From contig OZ024876.1 in NCBI GenBank assembly GCA_964017185.1, positions 36,508,406 to 36,572,405 of the forward strand: 64,000 nucleotides of DNA. Direction: 5' to 3'. Positions within the stretch are counted from its first letter, which is position 1. Each line of letters opens with the position of its first letter. Positions 1 through 9,477 of this stretch are shown one piece after another. The notes under the pieces were generated by a model. It was not told the DNA's origin. It saw nothing but the letters and a program-made list of their open reading frames with translations, and ran no database searches. The DNA comes from Rugalucina vietnamica (Eukaryota > Mollusca > Bivalvia > Lucinida > Lucinidae). The position numbers and the translations under genes were made by a program.

Positions 1-2
1 TA

Positions 3-1181
3 GTCATTTTTGGGCTCTCTTTTCTCAGCGGAATAATTTCCTGTGTGGTGGTGCTATGTCTCAAGCGGAAGTATGGACTATCCGGGAACTTTCAGCGTAT
101 TATTAGTCTTCTGAACTGTTTCGCCGGTGGCGTATTCTTTGCTACATCTATCTTACACTTGCTACCGGAAGCCAGAGAGAAAATGGAGGAGGCTTTGGAA
201 TTGTGGGACCATAAAACGGAATATCCACTCACTGAAGTTTTAACTGGAATAGGATTTCTGCTTATTCTAGCTTTTGAAAATGTCTCACACTTGTTTTGCT
301 CAGGGACAAAACTACAGACATTCACAACTAAGAGTTATACTTACGGTGACAAAATGCCAAGATCCCATGCTAAGATCGTTTACACCAAGGTTCCTTGTGA
401 AGAATGTGATTCAAGCGAGGATGGAGAAGTTCATATTAATGATTCTGACAACGCAGACAATGCAAATGGTGACAACGATACTTATCAACAATACACAGAT
501 ATAAAGGAACACGCAGAAGAAAACTCGAAACCCAAATATTCCTCGGATAAGGAACATGGCACATTTAATACTGTAACAAAGTCAAGAACCGGTGAATTTC
601 GAGAAAACGATGTTTTATTTAAACCAAAACGGGATATATCGGGTGAATCGAAACATCTAGAAGCGGAAACACTACCTCATAACGCAGAAAGTGCTACGTC
701 ATCGGACAACCAGTCTAGATCAAAAGTGAGAGCAGTCATTCTTTTGATCGCGCTATCCTTTCACATGGTATTCGATGGTCTGGCTTTAGGATTGATGAGC
801 GAAGATCACAAAGTTTGGACGCTTTTACTCGCACTATGTGTTCACAAAGTTCTAGTGTTCTTAAGTATAGGTTTAGAAACAGTTGAATTGCTCAAATCTT
901 TACGTAAATCCGTCTTCCTGTTATTATGTTTTGCGTTTATTTCTCCTCTTGGCATAATCATAGGCGTGACGGTGACGTCTAGCGAGGACGAACTATCTCA
1001 GAGTGCTGCGGCAGCTATACTACAGAGTATTGCCACAGGGACGTTTATTTATGTAACTTTCTTTGAAATCTTGCATAGAGAGTATGAGGACGATAGACCA
1101 GACCTTCTGAAGGTACTGTGTACTGTGCTGGGGTTCGCCCTCGTCGCTGCTGTGAAAATGTTAGAAGGGGTGGACCTGTAG
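3..1181 (+). CDS. ZIP-family zinc transporter (SLC39A1/2/3-like), 5' end outside window
   Basis: Multi-pass membrane transporter that would move zinc or similar divalent metals into the cytosol. The frame is open from base 3, and its first residues are hydrophobic (IFGLSFLSGII, then VVVLCL), fitting membrane segment 1, so the gene starts upstream; the GTG at 45 is not a real start. Segments 2-3 follow, then a long hydrophilic loop (about 340-720) rich in Asp, Glu and Ser rather than the usual His run. Segment 4 carries HMVFDGLALG (His codon 762, Asp 774) and segment 5 HKVLVFLSIG (His codon 843), the metal-site helices. The end, SPLGIIIG through TGTFIYVTFFEIL, closely resembles vertebrate ZIP1. 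The Asp in HxxxDG replaces the Glu usual in this subfamily; LIV-1 ZIPs have Asp there. No intron is visible in this part. The call is firm; the exact subtype is not. Confidence 0.93.
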   Translation, partial: VIFGLSFLSGIISCVVVLCLKRKYGLSGNFQRIISLLNCFAGGVFFATSILHLLPEAREKMEEALELWDHKTEYPLTEVLTGIGFLLILAFENVSHLFCSGTKLQTFTTKSYTYGDKMPRSHAKIVYTKVPCEECDSSEDGEVHINDSDNADNANGDNDTYQQYTDIKEHAEENSKPKYSSDKEHGTFNTVTKSRTGEFRENDVLFKPKRDISGESKHLEAETLPHNAESATSSDNQSRSKVRAVILLIALSFHMVFDGLALGLMSEDHKVWTLLLALCVHKVLVFLSIGLETVELLKSLRKSVFLLLCFAFISPLGIIIGVTVTSSEDELSQSAAAAILQSIATGTFIYVTFFEILHREYEDDRPDLLKVLCTVLGFALVAAVKMLEGVDL

Positions 1182-1204
1182 CTGATTAATCCATCTATGA
1201 CGCA

Positions 1205-1300
1205 TGTACTTGTCCATGATTATCATTTGGATGAGTCTACTGTCATTTTAGGGGCAGCAGGAGTGATCTTGATATTTCCATTTTTCGATGAAAATCCTCA
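1205..1300 (-). mobile_element. Family F fragment
   Basis: The run GATGAGTCTACTGTCATTTT followed by GGGGCAGCAGGAGTGAT matches the arm of the family F element at 41440-41632, which has GTGAGTCCACTATCATTTTT. The GC-rich palindromic core is missing, so this is one arm only. It lies in the likely 3' UTR of the ZIP gene. Confidence 0.5.
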
Positions 1301-1367
1301 AAACAATCCGTTGTTTATTTGCATTACCAATACTGCGGGTTTATTAGGTAATACTGTAAACATGGTA

Positions 1368-1373
1368 AATAAA
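1368..1373 (+). promoter_or_regulatory. Possible polyadenylation signal of the ZIP gene
   Basis: AATAAA hexamer 187 bp after the ZIP stop codon. Position and sequence fit a 3' UTR end signal, but the hexamer is common in AT-rich DNA. Confidence 0.3.
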
Positions 1374-1510
1374 CAAAGATTTGTTTGTGACAGAATATCC
1401 CGAATGGCCTGTACTATATATAATTGAATGTGCCATTACAAACCACGTCCTACCAAGTCCGACACAAGTCGAACTATATGATGTTGACCGTTCAATACAA
1501 AGTCAATTGT

Positions 1511-1740
1511 GCCGAGACATGAGGAAACCAACGCTGTGGTTTCCGACCAGGTCCGACACAAACCGAGCTGTACAAGCACAGAAGTTGGCTAGAGGCTGGA
1601 AATTTTGGATTTATAAAGTAGAGGAATTGTACTTTCCGTGTAGCGAAAACAAAGGCGCTGATCAGCTTCGCAGTAACTGCGAAGCTGATCTGCGCCATTG
1701 TTTTCGCCCATGGAGATTGTTGGTTTTCCAATGCGGCGGC
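1511..1740 (-). mobile_element. Family A palindromic MITE-like element (copy A1)
   Basis: Has the family A layout in reverse: GAGACATGAGGAAACC end, GTCCGACACAAACC arm, GCGAAAACAAAGGCGC, the CTTCGCAGTAACTGCGAAG hairpin, and a GGTTTTCCAATGCGGCGGC end. The family is described fully at the copy starting 25414. A further fragment of the arm (GTCCGACACAAGTCGAACTA) sits just upstream at about 1455-1480. Confidence 0.8.
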
Positions 1741-2141
1741 AAATATAATTGTATCGATTCCTGCGATTCCTGGATATCTTAATTTTCATTTTGTTCAATG
1801 TAAATATGTTTTGGCCTTCAAGCGCCAAAACGTTTTCCATTGGTGTACAGCTACCAATTTGTGCAATAAACCAGTAAATTAAATCAAACAATAAACTTAG
1901 TTTATACGTTTAGCTTCAACAAAAGCAGGTTTACAGACAGACTGGCATACTCGGAGACCGTACTCTCACAGACAGAGTCAGATGTAAGTTTATACGTTTT
2001 CAATGCATTTGAGCATAATTTTATCACAATTGCGCCAAACTCCAAGCCGCGGTGTTCAACTTCCTGACGTAAGTCCTCTCAGAAAACACCGGGGAGCAAC
2101 GGAGGTGTTGGCACTGTTGGGGAGTTAGCAGTTGGACTGAC
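1741..2141. other. Intergenic, nothing recognised
   Basis: AT-rich sequence between two repeats. I see no coding frame with family resemblance, no RNA gene and no clear repeat. Confidence 0.5.
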
Positions 2142-2421
2142 CATCAGGAAAACATGTCCGTGAAAAGTATACCCCCTTGTACCCCACTTTTATGTAGAAA
2201 AAAATAGGGTTTGCAGGGGTATATCTATTTTTCTTATTTTTGCTCCAAAACATAGATTGTGGGTACTCGTTAGAACCGCCTCGGCGAGGCGGTTCTAATG
2301 TGTACCCACAATCTATGTTTAGAGCAAAAATAAGAAAAATATCAAAATTTTTCTGATGAAATTTTCAATTTTTACGGCTGAAAAAAATCTCTGTATATTG
2401 CATGGGCACGTTTTCGTAATG
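2142..2421 (+). mobile_element. Family B palindromic MITE-like element (copy B1, complete)
   Basis: Reference copy. It starts CATCAGGAAAACATGTCCGT and ends GCACGTTTTCGTAATG, whose reverse complement (CATTACGAAAAC...) is an imperfect copy of the start. Between them are a pyrimidine-rich ACCCCACTTTTA segment, GTATACC-type repeats, and a central hairpin in which GTGGGTACTCGTTAGAACCG pairs with its complement across GCCTCGGCGAGGC. There is no coding capacity. No target-site duplication was convincing for this family. About 20 copies or fragments occur in the window. Confidence 0.85.
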
Positions 2422-2648
2422 CGATGCTTTGATAGTTTATTGTAATAATAATAACGACAAATGACATTAGCATTCACAATATAAAGCATGATTGGCACAA
2501 GAAACGAGTAGCCATCCAATAATCACCGTCGGGAAACAAACTCTGTGTAAACTATCATTTGCGCACAAAACGGTGACATCACATGTATTTAACAGTTCGG
2601 ACTGAACCTAAGTTCGCAAAATTTGTGGTGCCGTTTGCGTAAGTTTTT

Positions 2649-2839
2649 GTGAACTATTTCACATATACTATCATATGCCGCACACTTTCTGGGTTGTATA
2701 AATGTCTTCATCTGGTCGCTGAGATCACTTCGGAAACTTTAAAGTTCCGAAGTGTTCTAAATGTTTCCTCAAAAGAAAATCATTGCTAACTAGTGATTGT
2801 AATATGCCGCATATGATAGGATATGTGTAAAACATTCAC
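2649..2839. mobile_element. Short inverted-repeat element (family K)
   Basis: The ends are imperfect inverted repeats of about 37 bp: GTGAACTATTTCACATATAC with ATCATATGCC at the left, mirrored by GCATATGATAGG and TGTAAAACATTCAC at the right. A smaller hairpin sits inside (ACTTCGGAAAC / GTTCCGAAGT at about 2730-2755). No ORF. Probably a non-autonomous DNA transposon; superfamily unknown. Confidence 0.6.
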
Positions 2840-2842
2840 GTT

Positions 2843-3567
2843 TCTTTAATATGAAAATAGCAACGCGTGATTTCCAAACTTATGTGCAGTACGCACACGC
2901 TCTCTGTCGTATGACGTATAGCTCTACACAAAATTATTTCCCGATACTGAATAACAAACCGCATCAAAAAGCAAAAAAAAATATTATATTTTGTGATGCC
3001 ATGAAAAATCACAGTTTCCGATAACGATAGATTTATTACACTAAATAAATTAAGTAAATCTTTGTAAGCTGAACTGGCTTCCAGCTGCAGGCAGATGTTA
3101 TGAACCGCTCGGTTATTGTGACCCTAATTAAACAGCCGTGATAGTTTCAATAATAATCTGACGTACGCGGATACAAGGGAAAGTACTCTGTATGATGTCC
3201 TTTTAGAAAAAAAAATGTTTTAAAATGACCAGACCGCCTTAATCTGTGACTATTATAAATAAAAAATGTGATGAATATTGGTTCTTACATGTATTTCTAT
3301 AGACTTGGATAAGACAGTATCTTGTTTAGATCTTTGTTGCACTACTTATACAATTAACACTTATCCCATTTGAATTTCGCTTTATATCAAAAAACGTTTC
3401 ATTTCATATTAAGCGATATCTCTGTCAGTCAGGGCTTTTGGCGGTATATGCTAAAGGCTTAATGCGCGACAATATGTCCAGCATAAAGCCAGTGCGACGG
3501 ATCCTTGATACCGATGTGGGGGGCACTTGTCACTGCGTTGGGTACGGGGGGAGGGTTCCTAGGGACC

Positions 3568-3570
<3 letters not shown>
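2843..3570. other. Intergenic, nothing recognised
   Basis: AT-rich DNA with no credible exon, RNA gene or repeat family member that I can see. Confidence 0.5.

Positions 3571-3626
<56 letters not shown>
3571..3626. repeat. Poly(T) tract
   Basis: An uninterrupted run of about 56 T followed by a GTTGTTGTTG stretch. It may be the antisense A-tail of a retrosequence, but no retroelement body is recognisable beside it. Confidence 0.9.
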
Positions 3627-3627
<1 letters not shown>

Positions 3628-4788
3628 TGGTTGTTGTTGTTGACCGGGTGGCGGGTCCTAAGTATTAGGGATGGCGTTCTGGGGATCGGATGGGTGCCGA
3701 TTCCCCCTGTTCTGATGGCTAGTCCTGTGGTGAGTACTTTTCTTGAGATGTTTCAGGAAAATATGATTTTATGAAAGATCTAGGACACAATGGTAATCTT
3801 GTTTTTCATGCGTGATGTCAATTTTTTCATGTTTTTGGTGATGTTGTGTGCCGAGATTCGCGCTTCAGTTACTTTTAAAGAGGCGTAACTTATGTGTTGC
3901 CTTACTATACATAAATTGAAGGGTTATCTACCTTATGCAAGATTAGATTAAAACACGCCATCATTATATTGCGAAACAACATATTAATCCAAGATATTAA
4001 AATACATTTTCATTCAAGATCAATGCATCATCGTCTCCTCATGTATTCATGGTATTGATTAAGTACATGTAAAAGTACAATATTAAATGCGCGAAAATAA
4101 AATGGCGTATTATAGTATAAAACCCCTTGATAACCTCTTAAAGCTACTATCCCGTACACTTAAGGTAATTTATTCTTTCACCTTAAGGTTACATAGTTAT
4201 TTATTCAAGTATGGATTTATATTTAATGTCAACGCCAACCAATGAATTGTTGTGTTACAAAAGACTGTCGGCTTAATGTGTAGGTTTTCTATGTGACTGT
4301 GTGTCAGCTATGATTCAGAGTTTATGTTTTCACTTTCAATTTCTTTTGTCCTCGAAAGCAATCGTTTTGAAATAATCTGTGTCCAGCATAGCCCTGGGTC
4401 GGCGTTCGATATATGGAAATAAATTATTCTTCGTTTTTCTTAAAGGTGAGTTTAGATGCATGTTTGGGATGCGAAGAAGTATTAACTACAGACGCTCGAA
4501 CCGGCAGAGTCTGGTGCCGACTGGTCTTCGCATACCCATACAGAATGCGTTTGCGCGCGCGTCTTAACATACATGTTCATGTATGATGTTCATGTATGAT
4601 GTACTAATGTTGCCTCTTTTTTTAAATTCAATAGACTATTAGGCATACATGTACATGTATATAAGACCAAATCAATCATTTTAGATTCGCCCGTTCTCAT
4701 CAGGCCCGAGGCATACCAACATACATACCGAAGCAGTAATTTTTGGTTTGATGGCTAAAACGTCCCAGTCTACAATTATTCTTCAGAC
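3627..4788. other. Intergenic, nothing recognised
   Basis: AT-rich DNA apart from a short GC-richer part near 3640-3720. No coding or repeat assignment. Confidence 0.45.
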
Positions 4789-4789
4789 A

Positions 4790-4870
4790 TATCTTGCGGT
4801 ACATGTCGGGGGTATCGAACCCAAGACTTCTCGTTCCGAAGCTCTGTACTTGAACACTGGATCATCTTGC
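4790..4870 (-). mobile_element. Possible tRNA-derived SINE fragment
   Basis: On the minus strand the sequence reads GGGTTCGATACCCCCGACAT, a good RNA polymerase III box B. The upstream box A is weak. Likely a SINE remnant rather than a tRNA gene, because no cloverleaf can be folded. Confidence 0.3.
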
Positions 4871-5528
4871 TGTGTAGTAGTGGGTTTGATGTTGTATAAA
4901 TTTCATACGAGCTGTGCATGACTTAAAGTAGCTGTGCATGACTTAAAGTATGTTGTGAGTACTCATAAAAACAACAAGACTCGTCTGAATTATTTATGAT
5001 GCACTCTGGAAGTCTGCAAAATTGTGAAGTTTTCTGTGGTTCCCAGCCAGGTTTGATGGATGTGCAGCCACAAAAGATGACTTTTGGATTTCGCGACGCG
5101 AGATAACCGGCGACCATATGTGACGCAAACCGGGCTGTGCAGCTACAGACTATGTAGCATGAAATGTCGGATTTAGGAAGAAGAAGAAGGAAATATTGCT
5201 GCAAACAGTTCATTTTATGACAAAAATGACATGAAGCCAACATGTATAGCATATGCAGCCCACCCCTAACACCTTGATGAATGTTAATTATACATTAAGG
5301 TCATAAACTTTCCTAGTGCATTTTATGAATGTTATTGTCACGTTACATTTTTTTTATAAACATGTCATGGAATACATTTCCAATCTTATAAAACATACAA
5401 AACCACCATTTTAACGTCATACAGAACAAGAAAATCAAATGAGTTGTCTTCAAATGATAAACATTTTATCTTCTTAACTTTAAATCTATCATATTATATC
5501 CACTGAAAGGATCTTGGTCATGTTTCAA
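4871..5528. other. Intergenic; small tandem duplication and a decayed A-like copy
   Basis: GCTGTGCATGACTTAAAGTA is repeated twice in tandem at about 4913-4950. From about 5030 to 5180, fragments such as GACGCAAACCGGGCTGTGCAGC resemble the long arm of family A on the minus strand, heavily decayed. Nothing coding is recognised. Confidence 0.4.
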
Positions 5529-5778
5529 CATTACGTCTATAAAACATGTCCGTGAAACGTATACCCCCCCCCCCCCACTTCCCACTTTTATGTAGTAAAA
5601 ATGTGATATACAGGGGTAAACATTTCTTATTTTTGATCCAAAACATAGATTGTAGGTACTATTATCGTGTACCTGCAATCAATGTTTTGAACACAAGTAT
5701 ATCAACATTTTTCAATGAAAATTTATCATTTTTCACAGATTAAACTATTGTGTACTGCATGGGTATGTTTCCGCAATT
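5529..5778 (+). mobile_element. Family B element (copy B2)
   Basis: Has AAAACATGTCCGTGAAACGT, a C-run in the ACCCCCACTT segment, AAAACATAGATTGTAGGTAC and its inverse GTACCTGCAATCAATGTTTT, and an ATGGGTATGTTTCCG end. The GTTAGAACCGCC hairpin is deleted, leaving only ACTATTATCGT as the loop. Confidence 0.75.
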
Positions 5779-5939
5779 GTTTCGCAGACAATAAGTTGAC
5801 AATGAATGCAGTTATTAAGATGTAAGATGTTGTCATTTTATCGAAGTGATCATTTGTTGTTTACATTATCTGTATATCAAGATTGACAAATTGTCAAACA
5901 ATATGAATATTCAACAGCGACGTAGATCTACACAATTCT

Positions 5940-6152
5940 GGACCCAGTTGTTCAAAACTAACGACGTCGTTAGTTAACGTTTCGTTAAAATTTCAAACAT
6001 TAATATTACAAATACACTGTTATTTTTTGTTGAAAAAATGTGAGAATCCTTTGCACTGCAAAAGTGTATTTGTTACTTTAGCTGATATTTGCTTAACAAA
6101 TTTATGTCTTAACGATATCGTTAAGCTAACGATGCTTTAAACAACTGGGTCC
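5940..6152. mobile_element. Short inverted-repeat element (family G)
   Basis: The ends are GGACCCAGTTGTTCAAAACT and TTTAAACAACTGGGTCC, an imperfect terminal inverted repeat. Nested palindromes (TAACGACGTCGTTA; CTTAACGATATCGTTAAG) lie just inside each end. No ORF. A 5' fragment of the same family occurs at 13259-13360. Confidence 0.65.
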
Positions 6153-6394
6153 TGTTTTTTATCTTAAGAAAAAGAAAGAATGCAACCTAGGCATTATCTG
6201 ATGGATGTATGAAATGCTCGATCACGCCTAGTAAAATGCAAATTGACCACCGTCGGTGGTCAACGTAAAAAAAGTTGAACTATATCCGGTGGATATTTTG
6301 AGCAATTCCTGTTATTAGTTTTCGCGACATTCACTGAGGTGAACATGGTGAAAGATACGACAATTTCCTATCAACAGCTTTTAATAAAATCAAA

Positions 6395-6573
6395 GAATGC
6401 TAGGCTATCAGTTTTTTGCCGCTGAAAGTCTACCCGAAGTGGTAGTTGAAAAAAAAAAATCGTTTCACTGCAATCGCTTAAGAAAAATAGGTATACCCCT
6501 GCATACCACATTTTTGCTATATAGAAGTGGGGTATGGGGTATTATATGCTTTTCATGGACATTGTTTCCTGAT
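6395..6573 (-). mobile_element. Family B fragment (B3)
   Basis: AGAAAAATAGGTATACCCCT, then TAGAAGTGGGGTATGGGGT and a GGACATTGTTTCCTGAT end identify one arm of a reversed B element. The left part (6395-6478) is diverged. Confidence 0.6.
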
Positions 6574-6689
6574 ACAAAATAAGTAGACATTTGTAAATGT
6601 ATTTTAGGAGACATGAATATCTCATTTTCGTCATTAATAAAATAGTAATTATTCTATGACCACTTATCATGCAAACATTTCGCCCTGCA

Positions 6690-6805
6690 ATGAATACTTC
6701 CTTAAACCCCAATTTTAAAAAATTAAACTGGGGTTTAAAGGCGATGTACTTTTTTTTCTAATTTTGCTTCAAAACATGGACTGTGGGTACTCGTTAGAGA
6801 AAGTA
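6690..6805 (+). mobile_element. Family B fragment (B4)
   Basis: Left arm of a B element: CTTAAACCCCAATTTT, AACTGGGGTTTAAAGG, then CAAAACATGGACTGTGGGTA and CTCGTTAGA, stopping at the hairpin. Confidence 0.6.
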
Positions 6806-7240
6806 TGAGTATTAAAATGCCCCAACCCTTTGTATTGGTATGTGAAATATTCACTGTTTATATTTTTGATCTTTAATCTGTCGTATTTATACGGCTCATG
6901 ATTGAATCATTTATCTTATAAGCTCTATTTAAGTTTGGGATCGGTGGATTTGAAAAAACTAACACGTCCTTGACGCGGTTGGGGGCCTTTGCAATAAACA
7001 AAATCACTTCGTTCCGTCGTTTATGCTAACGTAGTCTTTAGTTTGTTTGTTTTTTTTTTTTAAATTGAATACGTTTGTTTTAAAAGTTCATTTTCTTGCT
7101 TTTGGCGACATGTACACACACACCATTCGGCATTCAAATGATTTCACGGTCACCAGACTAAATTCAAATGTTGATATTGAAATGAAGAAGGCAGCCGAAG
7201 TAATAAGCTTAAAGACTTACGTTATTTACATTTTTCATTT

Positions 7241-7463
7241 GAGCCGCATCATGAGAAAACCATCATTCGTCATACATGAAACCAAAGGCGCAGATCAGCT
7301 GCGAAGCTGATCAGCGCCTTTGTTTTTGCTACACGGATAGTACAATTCCTCTTCTTTCTATATCCTAAGTTCAAGTCTCTATATAGCCATCTTCTGTGGC
7401 TGCACAAGCCGCTTTATATCACACCCGGTCGGAAACCCCTAGACCGGTTGTCTCGAGTCACGA
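7241..7463 (+). mobile_element. Family A element (copy A2)
   Basis: Starts GAGCCGCATCATGAGAAAAC and contains AAAGGCGCAGATCAGCTGCG with a shortened hairpin and the usual AGTACAATTCCTCTTCTTTC and GGTCGGAAAC arm. Its upstream flank (GACTTACGTTATTTACATTT) is repeated imperfectly before copy A3, so the two copies look like a local duplication. Confidence 0.75.
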
Positions 7464-7490
7464 CTTACGTCATTAACATTCTTTATTTGT

Positions 7491-7727
7491 GAGCCGCCTC
7501 ATGGGAAAACCAACAATCTGCATAGGCGAAAACAAAGACGCAGATCAGCTTCGCGGCTACTACCGCGAAGCTGATCGGCGCCTTTGTTTTCGCTACTCGG
7601 ATAGTACAATTCCTCTTCTATTTAAATCCGAAATTTCAAGCTTCTACCTCTTTTCTGTGCTTGTACAGGCCGGTTTGTGTCGGACCTGTTCGGAAACCAC
7701 ATTGTTGGTTTTCCAACGAGGCGGCTC
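7491..7727 (+). mobile_element. Family A element (copy A3) with 4-bp target duplication
   Basis: Starts GAGCCGCCTCATGGGAAAAC and ends CGAGGCGGCTC. It is flanked on both sides by TTGT (7487-7490 and 7728-7731), a clean 4-bp target-site duplication. The hairpin is the CGCGG/CCGCG variant with a larger loop. Confidence 0.85.
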
Positions 7728-8646
7728 TTGTAAATCATTTTAACGTGACCTGGCAGTCTGAGCAATGATCCAAGAAATGTGTGATCTTGTGCCAGGGAAT
7801 CCGTCCAAGAATGACTAAAACTTTTCTTGTATTCAAGGTTAAAAGTACTGGGCGCTATAGCTCGTTTGGTAGCGTGTCCGATTTTTAATAAAGCAGATCC
7901 GTGATCGATCCGCTCTCCGGTATATTTCTTTCATGCAGATTTCAAGAGCATTTATAAGTTAAAAACGGGTAAAAATGTGCACTTAGTACTGGTAACCTGC
8001 CATTTGGGGGCTTGCCTACTTTTTTATGTTCAGTATACATTGGCATTGCAAGAGGTTCAACGTGATGTTGAAAATGCGGACAAACATTTACTCTATACAC
8101 ACTCTTATTTTGAAATAAGGTCATTGTTCAGTCCAGCTTTGTTAATGCCTAGACAAGCACATATTACATGTAAGTAAATGCAGTATTGTTGACGTAACAT
8201 ACATATCTATCAAATGATTTATATTTTGCAAATATTGTCATATTATGAAATTATAGTCTTGTCAAATGTTGTATATCAAGTATATTTGCACACTGTCCGC
8301 CATGGCGCCTCTGTTTCGCATATTTTATATTTATAATTTGCTCATGGGTCAAAATTGGCCTACTGCAGATATTATTAAATAAGTTTGTAAGGTTAGTGGT
8401 AGGATGACCTCGACCTCCACTAACCTATGACGAGGTAAATAAAGTTCTTGTTCTTGTTCACTCTGCATGCCAATTATCGATATTTGACCAACGCCGGAGG
8501 GAAATAGCTAAATCCGAGGCATTAGCCAACGCCTGAGGAACATATCTACACATTTGGCGATGCATCAAACACCATCAGATACGATGACGTCGTGCAATGT
8601 ATCATAATGACATTTGTTGACCACACCACCTCACTATCATAATAAC
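7728..8646. other. Intergenic; weak tRNA-like and retroelement-tail traces
   Basis: At 7850-7915, CTATAGCTCGTTTGGTAGCG resembles a box A and GTGATCGATCCG a weak box B, perhaps a decayed SINE. At 8390-8460 a small hairpin is followed by AATAAAGTTCTTGTTCTTGT, the style of a short-repeat 3' tail of a truncated LINE. No gene recognised. Confidence 0.35.
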
Positions 8647-8869
8647 CACGACATTAGAAAACCGGTTTTGCCTATGCGAAAACAAAGACGCAGATTAGCT
8701 GTGCAGTAACTGCACAGCTGATCAGCGCCTTTATTTTCGCTATACAGATAATACAATCCCTCTTCTTCTCATTGCATCCGAAATTTCAAGATTGTAGCTT
8801 TCTTCTGTGGCTATACAGGAGCAGGTTGTACCCCTGCCCCCGAAGACCGGGTTTCTCCCGTCGCGGCTC
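8647..8869 (+). mobile_element. Family A element (copy A4)
   Basis: ACGACATTAGAAAACCGGTT, AAAACAAAGACGCAGATTAG, the hairpin variant CTGTGCAGTAACTGCACAG, TCAGCGCCTTTATTTTCGC, and the CCGTCGCGGCTC end. It is diverged at both ends. Confidence 0.75.
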
Positions 8870-9191
8870 AACAGTATACCTTTCACGCTACAATATTTTG
8901 CATGTAGACTGCTACTATAATAGGATGAGGGCTAAGTACGGCTATAAAGTGGCAATGTAATAAAATGGATAAACTTACAACTTCATGTAAAAGGATTGAA
9001 ATTCAGTAAAATGTGATTGAATACCATGGTAAAGTCTTTAGACCGTGAAACGTGGTTTGGCATACTTCTGCTTTTACAATTTAATCTATACCGATTTTTC
9101 AAATGCATCCTCGTATGAAAATTTATTAAAAGGTAAGCGAAAAATATTAACATTTTAGATCCATCATACTTTTTTTAAACAGTGAAGACAT
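8870..9191. other. Intergenic, nothing recognised
   Basis: AT-rich DNA upstream of the first RING gene. No promoter motif that I would defend. Confidence 0.4.
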
Positions 9192-9434
9192 GAGCCACGT
9201 TATGAGAACACAAACAATGAGGTTTCCGAACAGGTCTGACAAAAACTCGAGTTGTAAAAGCACAGAAGATGGCTAGATAGCTAGAGGCTCAAATTTTTTA
9301 TTTAGAATGTAGAGGAATTGTACTGTCCGTGCAGCGAAAACAAAGGCGCTGATCAGCTTCGCAGTTACTGCAAAGCTGATCTGCGCATTTGGTTTCGCAT
9401 ATTGCAGATTGTTGTTATTTTCATGAGACTGCTC
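9192..9434 (-). mobile_element. Family A element (copy A5), abutting a splice acceptor
   Basis: Reverse-oriented A copy: GAGCCACGTTATGAGAACAC, GTTTCCGAACAGGTCTGAC, GCAGCGAAAACAAAGGCGC, hairpin, then an ATGAGACTGCTC end. Its end lies 24 bp upstream of the AG at 9457-9458 that opens the first RING gene exon. The junction reads CTGCTCATATTTCCTG, giving a CTCAT branch-point-like motif and a long pyrimidine tract. Confidence 0.75.
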
Positions 9435-9477
9435 ATATTTCCTGTTTTCTTTTTCCAGGTGAGGTAACGTCAGAAAG

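Noticed and set aside
45..47. GTG as the ZIP start codon
   Set aside because: The frame is open to base 3 and encodes more of membrane segment 1 upstream, so the start lies outside the window.
7489..7743. Open frame with GENKDADQLRG and LCFRYSDSTIPLL
   Set aside because: It is the translation of a family A palindrome; the same peptide string appears at every A copy on either strand, following the DNA repeat rather than codon use.
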